From: Anaerovibrio slackiae
Lineage (GTDB): Bacteria > Bacillota > Negativicutes > Selenomonadales > Selenomonadaceae
Reading direction: 5' to 3'
Assembly: GCF_009695585.1 (NCBI RefSeq)
Contig: NZ_VUNR01000029.1
Location: 1-37,060, forward strand
Length of the DNA: 37,060 bases
The stretch's first letter is position 1, and every line of letters begins with the position of its first letter. Made by a program: the position numbers and the translations under genes. The notes beneath the pieces are model-generated. The model did no database searches. It saw nothing but the letters and a program-made list of their open reading frames with translations, and was not told the DNA's origin. This document shows positions 25,106 through 32,325 of the stretch, piece by piece.

Positions 25106-25287
25106 TTGTAAATTCATTGCTGTGGCGATATAATTGCATTGTAAAGAGGCAGTTGATGTTTCGCTTGTCAGTTATCTCAAGAAATGTTTGGTTAAGCCGA
25201 CCACAGCAAATGGTCGGCTTGCAGTTTCTATCGGAAAGTATTATAGCACATACGTTGAGGAGTATCTAGTGATGGGTACTCTTTTTT
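25106..25287 (+). repeat. Promoter-to-terminator repeat, copy 1 (possible small RNA or small-ORF gene)
   Basis: TTGTAA (25106-25111), a 17-base spacer and TATAAT (25129-25134) form a promoter. A terminator follows at 25260-25287 (GAGTATC/GGTACTC, then six T). The predicted transcript is about 145 bases. The segment recurs at 27901-28066 with clear similarity along most of its length. Inside are an AAAGAGG ribosome binding site six bases before ATG 25156, which opens a 37-codon frame, and another open frame across the whole repeat. The rest of the 344-bp gap between ahbB and the ATPase gene holds only the promoter at 25337. Confidence 0.6.
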
Positions 25288-25336
25288 CGTGCAAAAGAGG
25301 TGAAATAAAAATAGCAGCATAAAAACGGAAATTTCG

Positions 25337-25365
25337 TTGTAATAAAACTAATAATATGATATTAT
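25337..25365 (+). promoter_or_regulatory. Promoter of the ATPase/Toprim-like gene pair
   Basis: TTGTAA (25337-25342), a 17-base spacer and TATTAT (25360-25365) lie about 50 bases before the ATPase start, after the terminator of the repeat element. Confidence 0.6.
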
Positions 25366-25414
25366 ATGAATATAGTTTTATAATAACGTAATGTCAGTTT
25401 TTATGGGGGTATTT

Positions 25415-26572
25415 ATGAAATTATTAAGGATAAGGGCAGAGGGACTTCCTTTGCACAAAAATCCATTTGATGTTTCTTTTTATGCTCTGCAAAGGGTTCA
25501 GAAAAACCACATGGAAGCATTATCGCATCTTTTCGGAAACGTTTATATCAATACAGCAGAAGCATTTATCGGCATCAACGCTTCTGGAAAAACAACAGCC
25601 TTGCGAGTCGTATCATTTGCAAGTATGCTTTTATGCGCCACTCCGATGAATGCGGGTTTTGTACCAAAAATTATTAGCGATGACAGTGAAGTGGTATTTG
25701 ATATTGATTTTTATGCCAGCAATAAAATATATCATCTCCAGAGCAAGATAGTAAAAACAGAGCTACCTGATGGAACCAATGGCATCAGAATTATTTCTGA
25801 AAAATTGTGGGGGAAAAATGTCAACAGCAAAGTTAATAAAAGTAATTTCCTGGCTTACGATGAGTCGAAACCCATACGGGTCCGTGACAATTCAGACGAA
25901 TATCTTTCAGATGATGTAAGCATTGTTATAGCCATAAAAAAGCAAATCCAAGAAAAAGACTTATTTGTGGATTTGTCCGTGCTTACGGATTTTAATCTCT
26001 TTACACCTGATGATAGCTATGCCTCAGCGGAAATCATATCAGTGTTGGATCCTACAATAGAGTACATAAAAGTTGAAAAAAATCAAAACAAAAAAACAAT
26101 GATTAAGTTAAAATTCCAAGGACAACCTGAATTGGTACTGCTAAATCTAGGCGAACTGCCACAATATCTTTCATCTGGCACAGTAAAAGGATTAAGGGTA
26201 TTTACTGATGCCGCCAGAGTCCTGAAACAAGGTGGATATTTATTTATTGACGAGATAGAAAATCACTTTAATAAGGAGTTAGTAGTGTCACTGCTCAGGT
26301 TATTCATGAGCAGGAAAACCAATCCTAAAGGTGCGGTTATTATATTCACGACTCATTATTCTGAGCTGCTTGATGATATGGTAAGGAATGATGCCATATT
26401 TATTACAAGAAATAATGATGGATTGTCTGTAGCAAATCTCAATTCCCTGTTAAAAAGGAACGATATGAAAAAGAGCGAGGTATACCAAAGCAATTTCCTC
26501 GGTGGGACAGCACCTAAGTATCAGGCGTTATTGGCACTTAAAAACGGCATTATTGCAGCACAGGAGATGTAA
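25415..26572 (+). CDS. ABC-type AAA ATPase (AAA_15/AAA_21 group), putative antiphage component
   Basis: A 385-residue single-domain ATPase of the SMC/ABC-like group that contains OLD, PARIS AriA and AbiL-type proteins. Walker A is GINASGKT at residues 53-60, preceded by EAFIG. An ABC-signature-like YLSSGTVKG is near residue 250, Walker B is GGYLFIDEIENH near 275, and the switch His is in FTTHYSELLD. The start at 25415 has GGGGGT just upstream and begins MKLLRIRAEGL; an in-frame ATG at 25391 would add 8 residues. The next gene starts on the base after this stop, so the two are tightly coupled. Base composition is much more AT-rich than the housekeeping genes before it, suggesting transfer. An antiphage function is inferred from the pairing, not shown. 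Confidence 0.85.
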   Translation: MKLLRIRAEGLPLHKNPFDVSFYALQRVQKNHMEALSHLFGNVYINTAEAFIGINASGKTTALRVVSFASMLLCATPMNAGFVPKIISDDSEVVFDIDFYASNKIYHLQSKIVKTELPDGTNGIRIISEKLWGKNVNSKVNKSNFLAYDESKPIRVRDNSDEYLSDDVSIVIAIKKQIQEKDLFVDLSVLTDFNLFTPDDSYASAEIISVLDPTIEYIKVEKNQNKKTMIKLKFQGQPELVLLNLGELPQYLSSGTVKGLRVFTDAARVLKQGGYLFIDEIENHFNKELVVSLLRLFMSRKTNPKGAVIIFTTHYSELLDDMVRNDAIFITRNNDGLSVANLNSLLKRNDMKKSEVYQSNFLGGTAPKYQALLALKNGIIAAQEM

Positions 26573-27115
26573 ATGGAAGTAAACATTTCAAATTCAAGTA
26601 TAATTGCGTGCATCTGCGAAGGTGGTGCTGAAACTGCTATCATAAACTTGCTGCTGGACAATGATATGTTGATATTCAGCAGAAATCAACTACTGGAAGA
26701 AGAAGTTTTACCTCGCACACCTGTCAAAGATTTTGAAAAGCGTTACCTGAGACGTGAATATGATGGCAAGATAACCATTCTCCGCATAATAGATTCACGG
26801 TCGGAAAAATTCAATTTGAGCAAAGCATACAGATGCCAGGTGGATATAATAAATGTGATTACTGCTCCGGAGATTGAAATTTTGGTCATTGTCAGCAAAG
26901 GGAAATATGACGATTATTGCAGGTCAAGCATTAAGAAACCAAGTGATTATTGTAAAAGTGAACTAAAAATAAAGAATGTGAAGTCACCAAATTTCATTTC
27001 AAAATATTTCTCTGAACCAAGCTTCCTCGTGGATAGCATAAAGGAATATCATCGCGTTCATAAACAAAAGAAGGATGAAGCATCAATTTATGACTTGCTA
27101 AAAAATAAGCAGTGA
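26573..27115 (+). CDS. Small Toprim-like partner of the ABC-type ATPase (function unknown)
   Basis: A 180-residue protein with no confident family name. Its N-terminus, SIIACICEGGAETAIINLLL, resembles the hydrophobic-strand-EGxxE motif of Toprim nucleases and RloB-like proteins. A later strand, APEIEILVIVSKGKYDDY, could supply further acidic residues, but the usual DxD motif is not clear. The C-terminal half is basic (KKPSDYCKSELKIKNVKS). The ATG follows the ATPase stop without a gap and uses CAGGAGATG as ribosome binding site, pointing to translational coupling and a fixed protein ratio. Pairs of an ABC-type ATPase and a small nuclease-like effector are a known antiphage pattern (PARIS, AbiL), so an effector role is plausible. 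Confidence 0.6.
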   Translation: MEVNISNSSIIACICEGGAETAIINLLLDNDMLIFSRNQLLEEEVLPRTPVKDFEKRYLRREYDGKITILRIIDSRSEKFNLSKAYRCQVDIINVITAPEIEILVIVSKGKYDDYCRSSIKKPSDYCKSELKIKNVKSPNFISKYFSEPSFLVDSIKEYHRVHKQKKDEASIYDLLKNKQ

Positions 27116-27130
27116 TGCAGATTTAAAACT

Positions 27131-27159
27131 AGCAGCACATCTATAATCGGTGTGCTGCT
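27131..27159 (+). terminator. Hairpin after the ATPase/Toprim-like operon
   Basis: AGCAGCACA (27131-27139) pairs with TGTGCTGCT (27151-27159). No T-run follows, so termination may be weak or aided by a factor. The stretch from here to 27262 shows no gene. Confidence 0.5.
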
Positions 27160-27262
27160 TGACACATAGCAGTATATCGCGTATACACAGTATGTCTAAT
27201 TTCAATATCTGTATGTCCATTCCAAAGCTGTCCTGCTGGACGGCTTTTTGTTTTAGCAATCG

Positions 27263-27525
27263 TCAAGAATAGGTAATGTTCAATTCCTTGCACAGGGCAT
27301 TTTGCATTAATTTAGAGAAATTAATATTGTGCTCCCTTGCCAGTTTTTTACATATGCATGAACAGAGCGATTTCCAAAAAGATTCGTCTTAACAATGCGA
27401 TGAGTTACCCTGTATTTTCCAAATTTTACCTCAACATGAAAGTTGCAAGTTCCATTTTTGTTTTTACAGGTGTCCACATGGCATATCCGATGCACAATGT
27501 CAAGCTTATGTATTCGTATATACAA
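27263..27525 (-). pseudogene. Frameshifted remnant of a small DNA-binding (antitoxin-like) protein
   Basis: On the minus strand one frame reads CNFHVEVKFGKYRVTHRIVK through FGNRSVHAYVKN; after a run of six A the sense passes to another frame, KKLAREHNINFSKLMQNALC then KELNITYS and stop at 27263. One extra A would join them as VHAYVKKLAREHNINFSKLM. The ending resembles the helix-turn or ribbon-helix C-terminus of HicB/CopG-type antitoxins, but the family is not certain and no start codon with a ribosome binding site is seen. Confidence 0.4.
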
Positions 27526-27581
27526 CTTATGTCACTGGATGCCTGTTTTGATAATATAACATTGAATTTATTGAAGGCCAT
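27426..27581 (-). pseudogene. Truncated RelE/ParE-type toxin remnant
   Basis: Downstream of the RelB-like antitoxin, an AGGAGC ribosome binding site precedes ATG 27581 (minus). The product starts MAFNKFNVILSKQASSDISC then IYEYISLTLC, which fits the first 30 residues of RelE/ParE toxins (strand, then the helix SKQAxxDixxIYEYI). After LTLC the similarity ends and the frame closes at residue 51; the catalytic C-terminal half is missing. A deletion joining the toxin start to another gene remnant (27263-27525) would explain this. Confidence 0.5.
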
Positions 27582-27642
27582 GGCTGCTCCTAAAGTTTTC
27601 AAAAAAACATCTGCTGGAACAGTGTTTCCATGCTATATATCT

Positions 27643-27876
27643 TCAGACCTTTTCAATAGACGATTGTAAGCCTTGTGCAGACATAATATCCGCGTTAATA
27701 CTGGATGGTGCTTTGGGCAGTGCCAAGTCAAAAGGAATGGCTCTATGTAGGGCGATCTGCTTCAGATATATGTTTTTGGCAGAGGTCATGGACAATCCCA
27801 GTTCGGATAGCACAGCGTCTGCTTTGCACTTTATTTCCTGGTTGACATGTAGATTTAGTGTGGCAGTTTTTTCCAT
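27643..27876 (-). CDS. RelB/DinJ-family antitoxin (orphan)
   Basis: A 77-residue antitoxin with the ribbon-helix-helix N-terminus TATLNLHVNQEIKCKADAVL and the DinJ-like segment LGLSMTSAKNIYLKQIALHR followed by AIPFDLALP. GAGGAGAGC lies before ATG 27876. It would normally neutralise a RelE/YafQ-type toxin encoded just downstream, but only a truncated toxin remains at 27426-27581. Such orphans can persist as repressors of their own promoter or as protection against related toxins. It resembles the second DinJ-like antitoxin at 32589-32846 only in general family features. Confidence 0.85.
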   Translation of the reverse strand: MEKTATLNLHVNQEIKCKADAVLSELGLSMTSAKNIYLKQIALHRAIPFDLALPKAPSSINADIMSAQGLQSSIEKV

Positions 27877-27900
27877 GAAAGCTCTCCTCTCGAAATAGTA

Positions 27901-28066
27901 TTATGAATTTGCCTCCGTGGTGGTATAATTTCGGCACAGAGAGGTAGCTGATGTTGCAGTTGTCAGCTTCCTCAAAAAATGTTTAGTTAAGTCGATACAC
28001 CAATGTCTCTTATAGGGGATTATAGCACATATGTTAAAGAGTATCTAGCAATGGGTACTCTTTTTT
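27901..28066 (+). repeat. Promoter-to-terminator repeat, copy 2
   Basis: TTATGA (27901-27906), a 17-base spacer, TATAAT (27924-27929) and a terminator (GAGTATC/GGTACTC plus six T, 28039-28066) match copy 1 at 25106-25287. This copy is 16 bases shorter in the middle, where the AAGCCGACC hairpin of copy 1 is lost. The ribosome-binding-site-like GAGAGG and ATG (27951) are kept, but the frame closes after 11 codons. From 28067 to 28189 no further feature is seen. Confidence 0.6.
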
Positions 28067-28189
28067 CGTGTAAAAGTATGGAATCAGCTAGGTATTTTCA
28101 CCACTAATGTCATAGGATAGGTTTTGACAGGAATATTCAAGACAATAAGGTTTTTACTATAATACATATAAAAAATATATGAAAACAAA

Positions 28190-28218
28190 TTGACAAAAGA
28201 GGGGGGATGTGATAACAT
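28190..28218 (+). promoter_or_regulatory. Promoter of the cyclase-family gene
   Basis: TTGACA (28190-28195), a 17-base spacer and TAACAT (28213-28218). The -10 region lies inside a small inverted repeat, GATGT-GATA-ACATC (28206-28219), a possible operator. Confidence 0.7.
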
Positions 28219-28260
28219 CTAATCATATTAAACAAATATGTTATTAAGGAGCGATTAAAT

Positions 28261-29028
28261 ATGAGTAACAAACTGTGGTCAATCTTAGGAGAATTGCAAT
28301 CTGATGAATATGAGTGGGTAGATTTGAGCCATTCTTTGAATAATAGCAGTCCATATTGGGGCGGTATTCCTGAAGGTGCTGTAGAATTAGGGACTACAGT
28401 GTTTGATTGGGGCAATCCGATGCTGGAGTGCCTTATTCAGACATTCAAGGTTCCGGGACAGTTCGGTACTCATATTGATTTTCCGGGGCATTTCATCAAA
28501 GGTGCAGATTTATCCGAGAAATATGGTGTGAAGAATTTCATCTATCCGCTGGTAGTGATAGATATATCGGAGAAGGTCAAGGCTGATGTGCACTATGCAG
28601 TGACAGTTGATGATATAAAGGCCTATGAAGCGGAGCATGGCAACATTCCAGATGGTGCTTTTGTGGCACTCTATACCGGCTGGGCGAAGAACTGGCCGGA
28701 TATGGATGCACTTTCCGGCGCGGCCGAGGATGGTAGCGAACATGCACCTGGCTGGTCTTTAGAGGCCTTGAAGTACATCTACGAAACTAGAAATGCAGCT
28801 GCCAATGGGCATGAAACCCTTGATACGGATGCCAGCGCAGTAGCTGCGGAAGCAGGGGATTTAGTTTGCGAGAGATATGTGCTCTCCAAGGGAAAGCTGC
28901 AAATCGAGGTGCTGAATAATCTTGACAGGATTGCACCGGCAGGGGCATTGCTCTTTGCAGCCTGGCCTAACATAGAGGGGGCAACTGGGCTGCCTGTGAG
29001 GGTGTTAGCGATTACCCCGAAAAAGTAA
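28261..29028 (+). CDS. Cyclase-family (kynurenine formamidase-like) metal-dependent hydrolase
   Basis: A 255-residue protein of the Cyclase family (PF04199), which includes kynurenine formamidase, isatin hydrolase and polyketide-cyclase-like proteins. The metal site HxDxPxH is exact: THIDFPGHF. The opening WVDLSHSLNNSSPYWGG is the usual N-terminal strand, and ALYTGWAKNW marks the second family block. AAGGAG lies before ATG 28261. It has its own promoter and terminator. Unlike the neighbouring island genes its codon use is closer to the housekeeping genes in the second half. The true substrate, a cyclic amide, imide or formamide, cannot be told from sequence. No tryptophan-degradation gene is nearby. 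Confidence 0.85.
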   Translation: MSNKLWSILGELQSDEYEWVDLSHSLNNSSPYWGGIPEGAVELGTTVFDWGNPMLECLIQTFKVPGQFGTHIDFPGHFIKGADLSEKYGVKNFIYPLVVIDISEKVKADVHYAVTVDDIKAYEAEHGNIPDGAFVALYTGWAKNWPDMDALSGAAEDGSEHAPGWSLEALKYIYETRNAAANGHETLDTDASAVAAEAGDLVCERYVLSKGKLQIEVLNNLDRIAPAGALLFAAWPNIEGATGLPVRVLAITPKK

Positions 29029-29053
29029 TAAGTGCTGGTAAAATATTGTTTTC

Positions 29054-29085
29054 AAAAGGCTCATTGTTAGTGATGAGCCTTTTTG
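29054..29085 (+). terminator. Terminator of the cyclase-family gene
   Basis: AAAAGGCTCAT (29054-29064) pairs with ATGAGCCTTTT (29073-29083) around an 8-base loop, with the T-run at its end. Confidence 0.9.
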
Positions 29086-29395
29086 GGATGCTAGTAGTTT
29101 TTTATATTGGTAGCATGTTGTATGTTCAAAATGACAGAACAAATTCTTGTAAGTGTATATTTCCTGTGAAACAATGTACCTTGTTTGTCATGGATTCAGT
29201 GCGGAGAGATATTTTTTAACGAAAACTTTGGTGTATTAATATTAAGTACAGATATTTTTTTATATTTAAGACCAACAGGATAGAGTATTTTTACAAAAGG
29301 ACATATAGTGTCCTTAAAGAAATATATTATAAGATATGTAAAATAAAAGCAGGAAATTTATAACATTTGTAGAATAGTATTGATGAGGTGGTTTT
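29086..29395 (+). other. AT-rich leader of the zinc-ribbon gene pair
   Basis: No gene is seen in these 310 bases on either strand. The one structured element is an inverted repeat, AAGGACA (29297-29303) and TGTCCTT (29309-29315), around TATAG, with ATATATTATAAG just downstream; a TTTACA at 29290-29295 could be a -35 box. This may be the operator and promoter of the downstream pair, with low certainty. Confidence 0.35.
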
Positions 29396-31033
29396 ATGGG
29401 CAATACAACGTTTTTCAATGGTGGGATAGGAGATAATAACAGGAAAAGGCGTGGTTTGGTGAAAGGCAATACAACGTTTTTCAATGGTGGCGTTGGTGAT
29501 GAGTCTGCTGATATTGGACAGTCTATGGGAGCTTCTGCGGGGAACACGAGTGCAACACGTTATATTGTGGAAGATGTAGATAGATTTGTTACTCCTAGAG
29601 GTCATGGCTTTGCTGCCGAAAAAATGAATGACTTGTATGATAAAGCACATGGGCATGATGCTAAAGTAGTAGGCGGTGATAATGCTAAAAATGGTGCAGA
29701 TAGAATCGTAGATGGCATAGAAATTCAAACTAAATATTGCAAAACAGGTAGCAAGTGTGTTGGTGAATGTTTTGAGAACGGCAAATTTAGATATATAAAT
29801 TCAGATGGGAAGCCAATGCAAGTTGAAGTTCCCTCTGATAAGTATGATGATGCAGTTCGTGCGATGGAGGAACGCATTAAAAGGGGAGAGGTTCCCGGGG
29901 TAACAGATCCAAGTGAAGCAAAAAACATTATTCGCAAGGGAAATTTTACCTATGAACAAGCAAGGAATGTAGCAAGGTTTGGTACTGTTGAGTCTATTAC
30001 GTTTGATGCTGTGCAGGGCTCAATAGTGGCTGCATATTCTTTTGGAATAAGCACTGCTATGAATTTTGCTGTTGCAGTATGGAATGGAAAGCCTTTTGAT
30101 GAAGCCATAAAAGATTCAGCAGCCGCTGGTTTGAAAGTAGGTGGTACGGCATTTGTAACTACCGTGCTTGCATCTCAAATGCAGAGAACAGCACTAAATT
30201 CCTTGCTGCGTGGTACAACAGACCAAGTAGTTAGAGTTATGGGTCCAAAAGCATCTGCTTTGTTAGCAAATGCTTTTAGGAGCGGTGCGCCTATTTCTGG
30301 TGCAGCTGCCATGCAAAGTGCTTCTAAATTGCTGAGGGGAAATGTAGTTACAGGTGCAATTACAGTTGCAGTTTTGTCCAGTTTTGATGTTGCCAACATG
30401 TTTAGGGGAAGAATATCTGGAAAGCAGTTGTTCAAGAATGTTGGAAAAACTGCAGCTGCTGTTGCAGGAGGCACAGGTGGTTGGATGGCAGGAGCTGCTG
30501 CTGGGGCTGCCGCCGGTTCATTTATTCCTGGCGTAGGGAACGTTGTAGGAGGTATTGTTGGTGGATTGCTAGGAAGCTTTGCAGGTGGTTCTGCCGCTGG
30601 TGCAGCATCTTCAGCTGTATTGGATGAAATGATAGAGGATGATGCCGTTGAGATGCAAGAAATATTAGAAAAAGAATTTCAGAAGTTAGCAGAAGATTAT
30701 TTGGTTACTCAATCTGAAGGAGAGAAGATATGTGATCGGTTATCTGGTATCGTTGATGGTGATTTCTTAAAGGATATGTATGCAAGCAGTTCTCATGGTG
30801 GTTTTGCAAAAAGAAAACTTGAACCATTGTTTGAGGATATAGCAAAGAATAGAAAGAGAATAACCCTTCCGTCGGATGAGCAAATGGTACAAGGATTGAG
30901 AGCAATATTGGATGATGTTGCTGATGGTGAGGATAGTATTGGTGTGTCTGTTAGCTCCAGGAAATGTCCAAGATGTGGAGAACCCATTGTGGGAAAGGGA
31001 ATTTTTTGTGCGAGTTGTGGTATGAAGCTGTGA
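29396..31033 (+). CDS. Large membrane-associated zinc-ribbon protein with a nuclease-like motif (unknown function)
   Basis: A 545-residue protein, not assigned to a named family. From the N-terminus: two copies of GNTTFFNGG (residues 2-10 and 24-32), from a 26-bp exact DNA repeat; a polar domain with GADRIVDGIEIQTKYC (Asp102, Glu109, Gln111, Lys113) that resembles the core of a PD-(D/E)XK nuclease; hydrophobic segments around 205-260; a glycine zipper about 355-410 (GGWMAGAAAGAAAGSFIPG and GGIVGGLLGSFAGG), typical of membrane-inserting proteins; an acidic helical part; and a C-terminal zinc ribbon CPRCGEPIVGKGIFCASCG. GAGGTGG precedes ATG 29396. The next gene, 25 bp on, ends in nearly the same zinc ribbon. 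A secreted toxin is less likely since no signal or trafficking domain is seen. Confidence 0.6.
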   Translation: MGNTTFFNGGIGDNNRKRRGLVKGNTTFFNGGVGDESADIGQSMGASAGNTSATRYIVEDVDRFVTPRGHGFAAEKMNDLYDKAHGHDAKVVGGDNAKNGADRIVDGIEIQTKYCKTGSKCVGECFENGKFRYINSDGKPMQVEVPSDKYDDAVRAMEERIKRGEVPGVTDPSEAKNIIRKGNFTYEQARNVARFGTVESITFDAVQGSIVAAYSFGISTAMNFAVAVWNGKPFDEAIKDSAAAGLKVGGTAFVTTVLASQMQRTALNSLLRGTTDQVVRVMGPKASALLANAFRSGAPISGAAAMQSASKLLRGNVVTGAITVAVLSSFDVANMFRGRISGKQLFKNVGKTAAAVAGGTGGWMAGAAAGAAAGSFIPGVGNVVGGIVGGLLGSFAGGSAAGAASSAVLDEMIEDDAVEMQEILEKEFQKLAEDYLVTQSEGEKICDRLSGIVDGDFLKDMYASSSHGGFAKRKLEPLFEDIAKNRKRITLPSDEQMVQGLRAILDDVADGEDSIGVSVSSRKCPRCGEPIVGKGIFCASCGMKL

Positions 31034-31058
31034 TAAATATATAGATAGGAGGATTTTT

Positions 31059-31631
31059 ATGTTTGGTGATAATGATTTTTTGAGAATGTTTGGTGGCATG
31101 AACAGTGAGGAATCTGCTAGGGAAGTATTGGTTGAACCTAAGACGGAGGATGAAATAGAGAAATTTATTATAGAAAATACTTGGTTTACACGAAAAGTAT
31201 ATCAGTTAGGACGTGGAGTTACATTAGATGGTATTATCAACGTAATAACGAGTAAAAAATACTCTGATGTTTCAGAAGTAGATAACAGCAGTAAAAAATA
31301 TAAAGAATTTATGTTTTATAATATAAAAGCTAGTTGTAATCACTATGGTGAAATAATATCGCTTAAAGTTGTTGGGGATTTTGTTGTCATTCAAAATGGA
31401 ATAGATTATATTAATCCACCTAAACCGATATATAAAAACCATAATACAGATTATGAGGCATGCAGAAAGGTTAGAGAGGATAACAAAATTCTGCATTATT
31501 TTCTCTTTAAGGATATTGATGAGTATGTAGAAAAAATGAACAAATCATTTGATGCAAAGATTTGTCCTCATTGTGGAGAAGAAATTGTAGGTAAAGGCAA
31601 ATTCTGTGCAAATTGTGGTGCTACTTTGTGA
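31059..31631 (+). CDS. Small partner protein with matching C-terminal zinc ribbon (unknown function)
   Basis: A 190-residue protein of unknown family with a strong ribosome binding site (ATAGGAGG) and a start 25 bp after the large zinc-ribbon gene. The N-terminus MFGDNDFLRMFGGMN is followed by a mixed alpha/beta domain (TEDEIEKFIIENTWFTRKVY onward) and a Lys/Tyr-rich middle. Residues about 168-190 (CPHCGEEIVGKGKFCANCGATL minus its last residues) match the ribbon of the upstream protein closely: Cys-x2-Cys, then GE-IVGKG-FCA-Cys-x2-Cys. The shared ribbon and close spacing suggest the two proteins act on or bind the same partner. It could be a regulator, an immunity-like factor or a second subunit. 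Confidence 0.6.
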   Translation: MFGDNDFLRMFGGMNSEESAREVLVEPKTEDEIEKFIIENTWFTRKVYQLGRGVTLDGIINVITSKKYSDVSEVDNSSKKYKEFMFYNIKASCNHYGEIISLKVVGDFVVIQNGIDYINPPKPIYKNHNTDYEACRKVREDNKILHYFLFKDIDEYVEKMNKSFDAKICPHCGEEIVGKGKFCANCGATL

Positions 31632-31775
31632 TCTAGGACTATAAATTTGTTTTTTGTGTTCATATGGGCAGGTATTGGGGGGGGACAAGTATATTTTATG
31701 CGGGTTGGATTATTTGGTATAAAATATGCTTACCCTCATGGACTGATGGCATACATGTTTTTATCATTGATATGA

Positions 31776-32035
31776 TTTAATGGTTGTTTGGCTAATAGAA
31801 TACAGCAACTAGGGATATTGCGTATTGATGTTATAAATTGCATTATGAATGGAGAAATTATAGAGGATTATCCCACAGATTATCCTCATCCAAGTTGTTT
31901 GATATTTGGACATGACACGCTGAATAATAGGGGGGTCATGTTGTGGCTGGATATGATGGCGATAATGTGCTTATTATAACAGCTTATTATCCCAGTGCTG
32001 AAAAGTTTTTAGATGATTTAAAAACGAAGAGGTAG
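31776..32035 (+). pseudogene. DUF4258 toxin gene, truncated and frameshifted
   Basis: The frame from 31776 gives ANRIQQLGILRIDVINCIMN then GEIIEDYPTDYPHPSCLIFG, the middle of a DUF4258 toxin. After a run of six G (about 31930-31935) the sense moves to another frame, HVVAGYDGDNVLIITAYYPS then EKFLDDLKTKR and stop TAG 32033-32035, the proper C-terminal part. The N-terminal His-Ala-x-x-Arg start of the family is missing. The antitoxin gene next to it is intact. Confidence 0.75.
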
Positions 32036-32040
32036 TTTTT

Positions 32041-32274
32041 ATGTGTATGTTTTGCCATTGCCAGGAAACAAAATATGGTACTACCACCCATGTGGTTACA
32101 TTTGATAACTGTGTTATTGTGGTGAAAAATGTGCCTGGCCTTGAATGCGTTCAGTGTGGGGAGACATTTTTTGCGGATGATGTTATGGAGAAATTGGATA
32201 AGATTGTCATACAGGCTCGGCAGGCATTGAGTGAGGTTGTAATCACAGATTATAGGAATATGAAAGTTGCTTAG
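32041..32274 (+). CDS. YgiT-type zinc-finger antitoxin (MqsA-like)
   Basis: A 77-residue protein with CMFCHC and CVQCGETFF, the two Cys pairs of the YgiT/MqsA N-terminal zinc finger, and no helix-turn-helix domain of the full-length MqsA. Proteins of this size are normally found just downstream of DUF4258 toxins, as here: the DUF4258 remnant ends 5 bp before it. GAGGT lies upstream of ATG 32041. Because the toxin is broken, it is probably an orphan antitoxin. A terminator follows at 32291. Confidence 0.82.
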   Translation: MCMFCHCQETKYGTTTHVVTFDNCVIVVKNVPGLECVQCGETFFADDVMEKLDKIVIQARQALSEVVITDYRNMKVA

Positions 32275-32290
32275 GCAAATATAGTAAAGA

Positions 32291-32318
32291 AAAGCCCTGC
32301 TATATGGCAGGGTTTTTT
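32291..32318. terminator. Bidirectional terminator between MqsA-like gene and yoeB
   Basis: AAAGCCCTGC (32291-32300) pairs with GCAGGGTTTT (32307-32316) around a 6-base loop, followed by further T. It lies between convergent genes and has A/T runs on both sides. Confidence 0.88.
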
Positions 32319-32325
32319 AGTGAAA

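Noticed and set aside
25191-25222. Hairpin AAGCCGACC/GGTCGGCTT in repeat copy 1, as a structural RNA element
   Set aside because: Copy 2 has lost the pairing without compensating changes, so there is no support for a conserved fold; it may equally be a chance palindrome.
29396-31033. Polymorphic secreted toxin with immunity gene
   Set aside because: No signal peptide, secretion or pretoxin domain is seen, and the partner shares the zinc ribbon instead of looking like an immunity protein. It remains a weak alternative.
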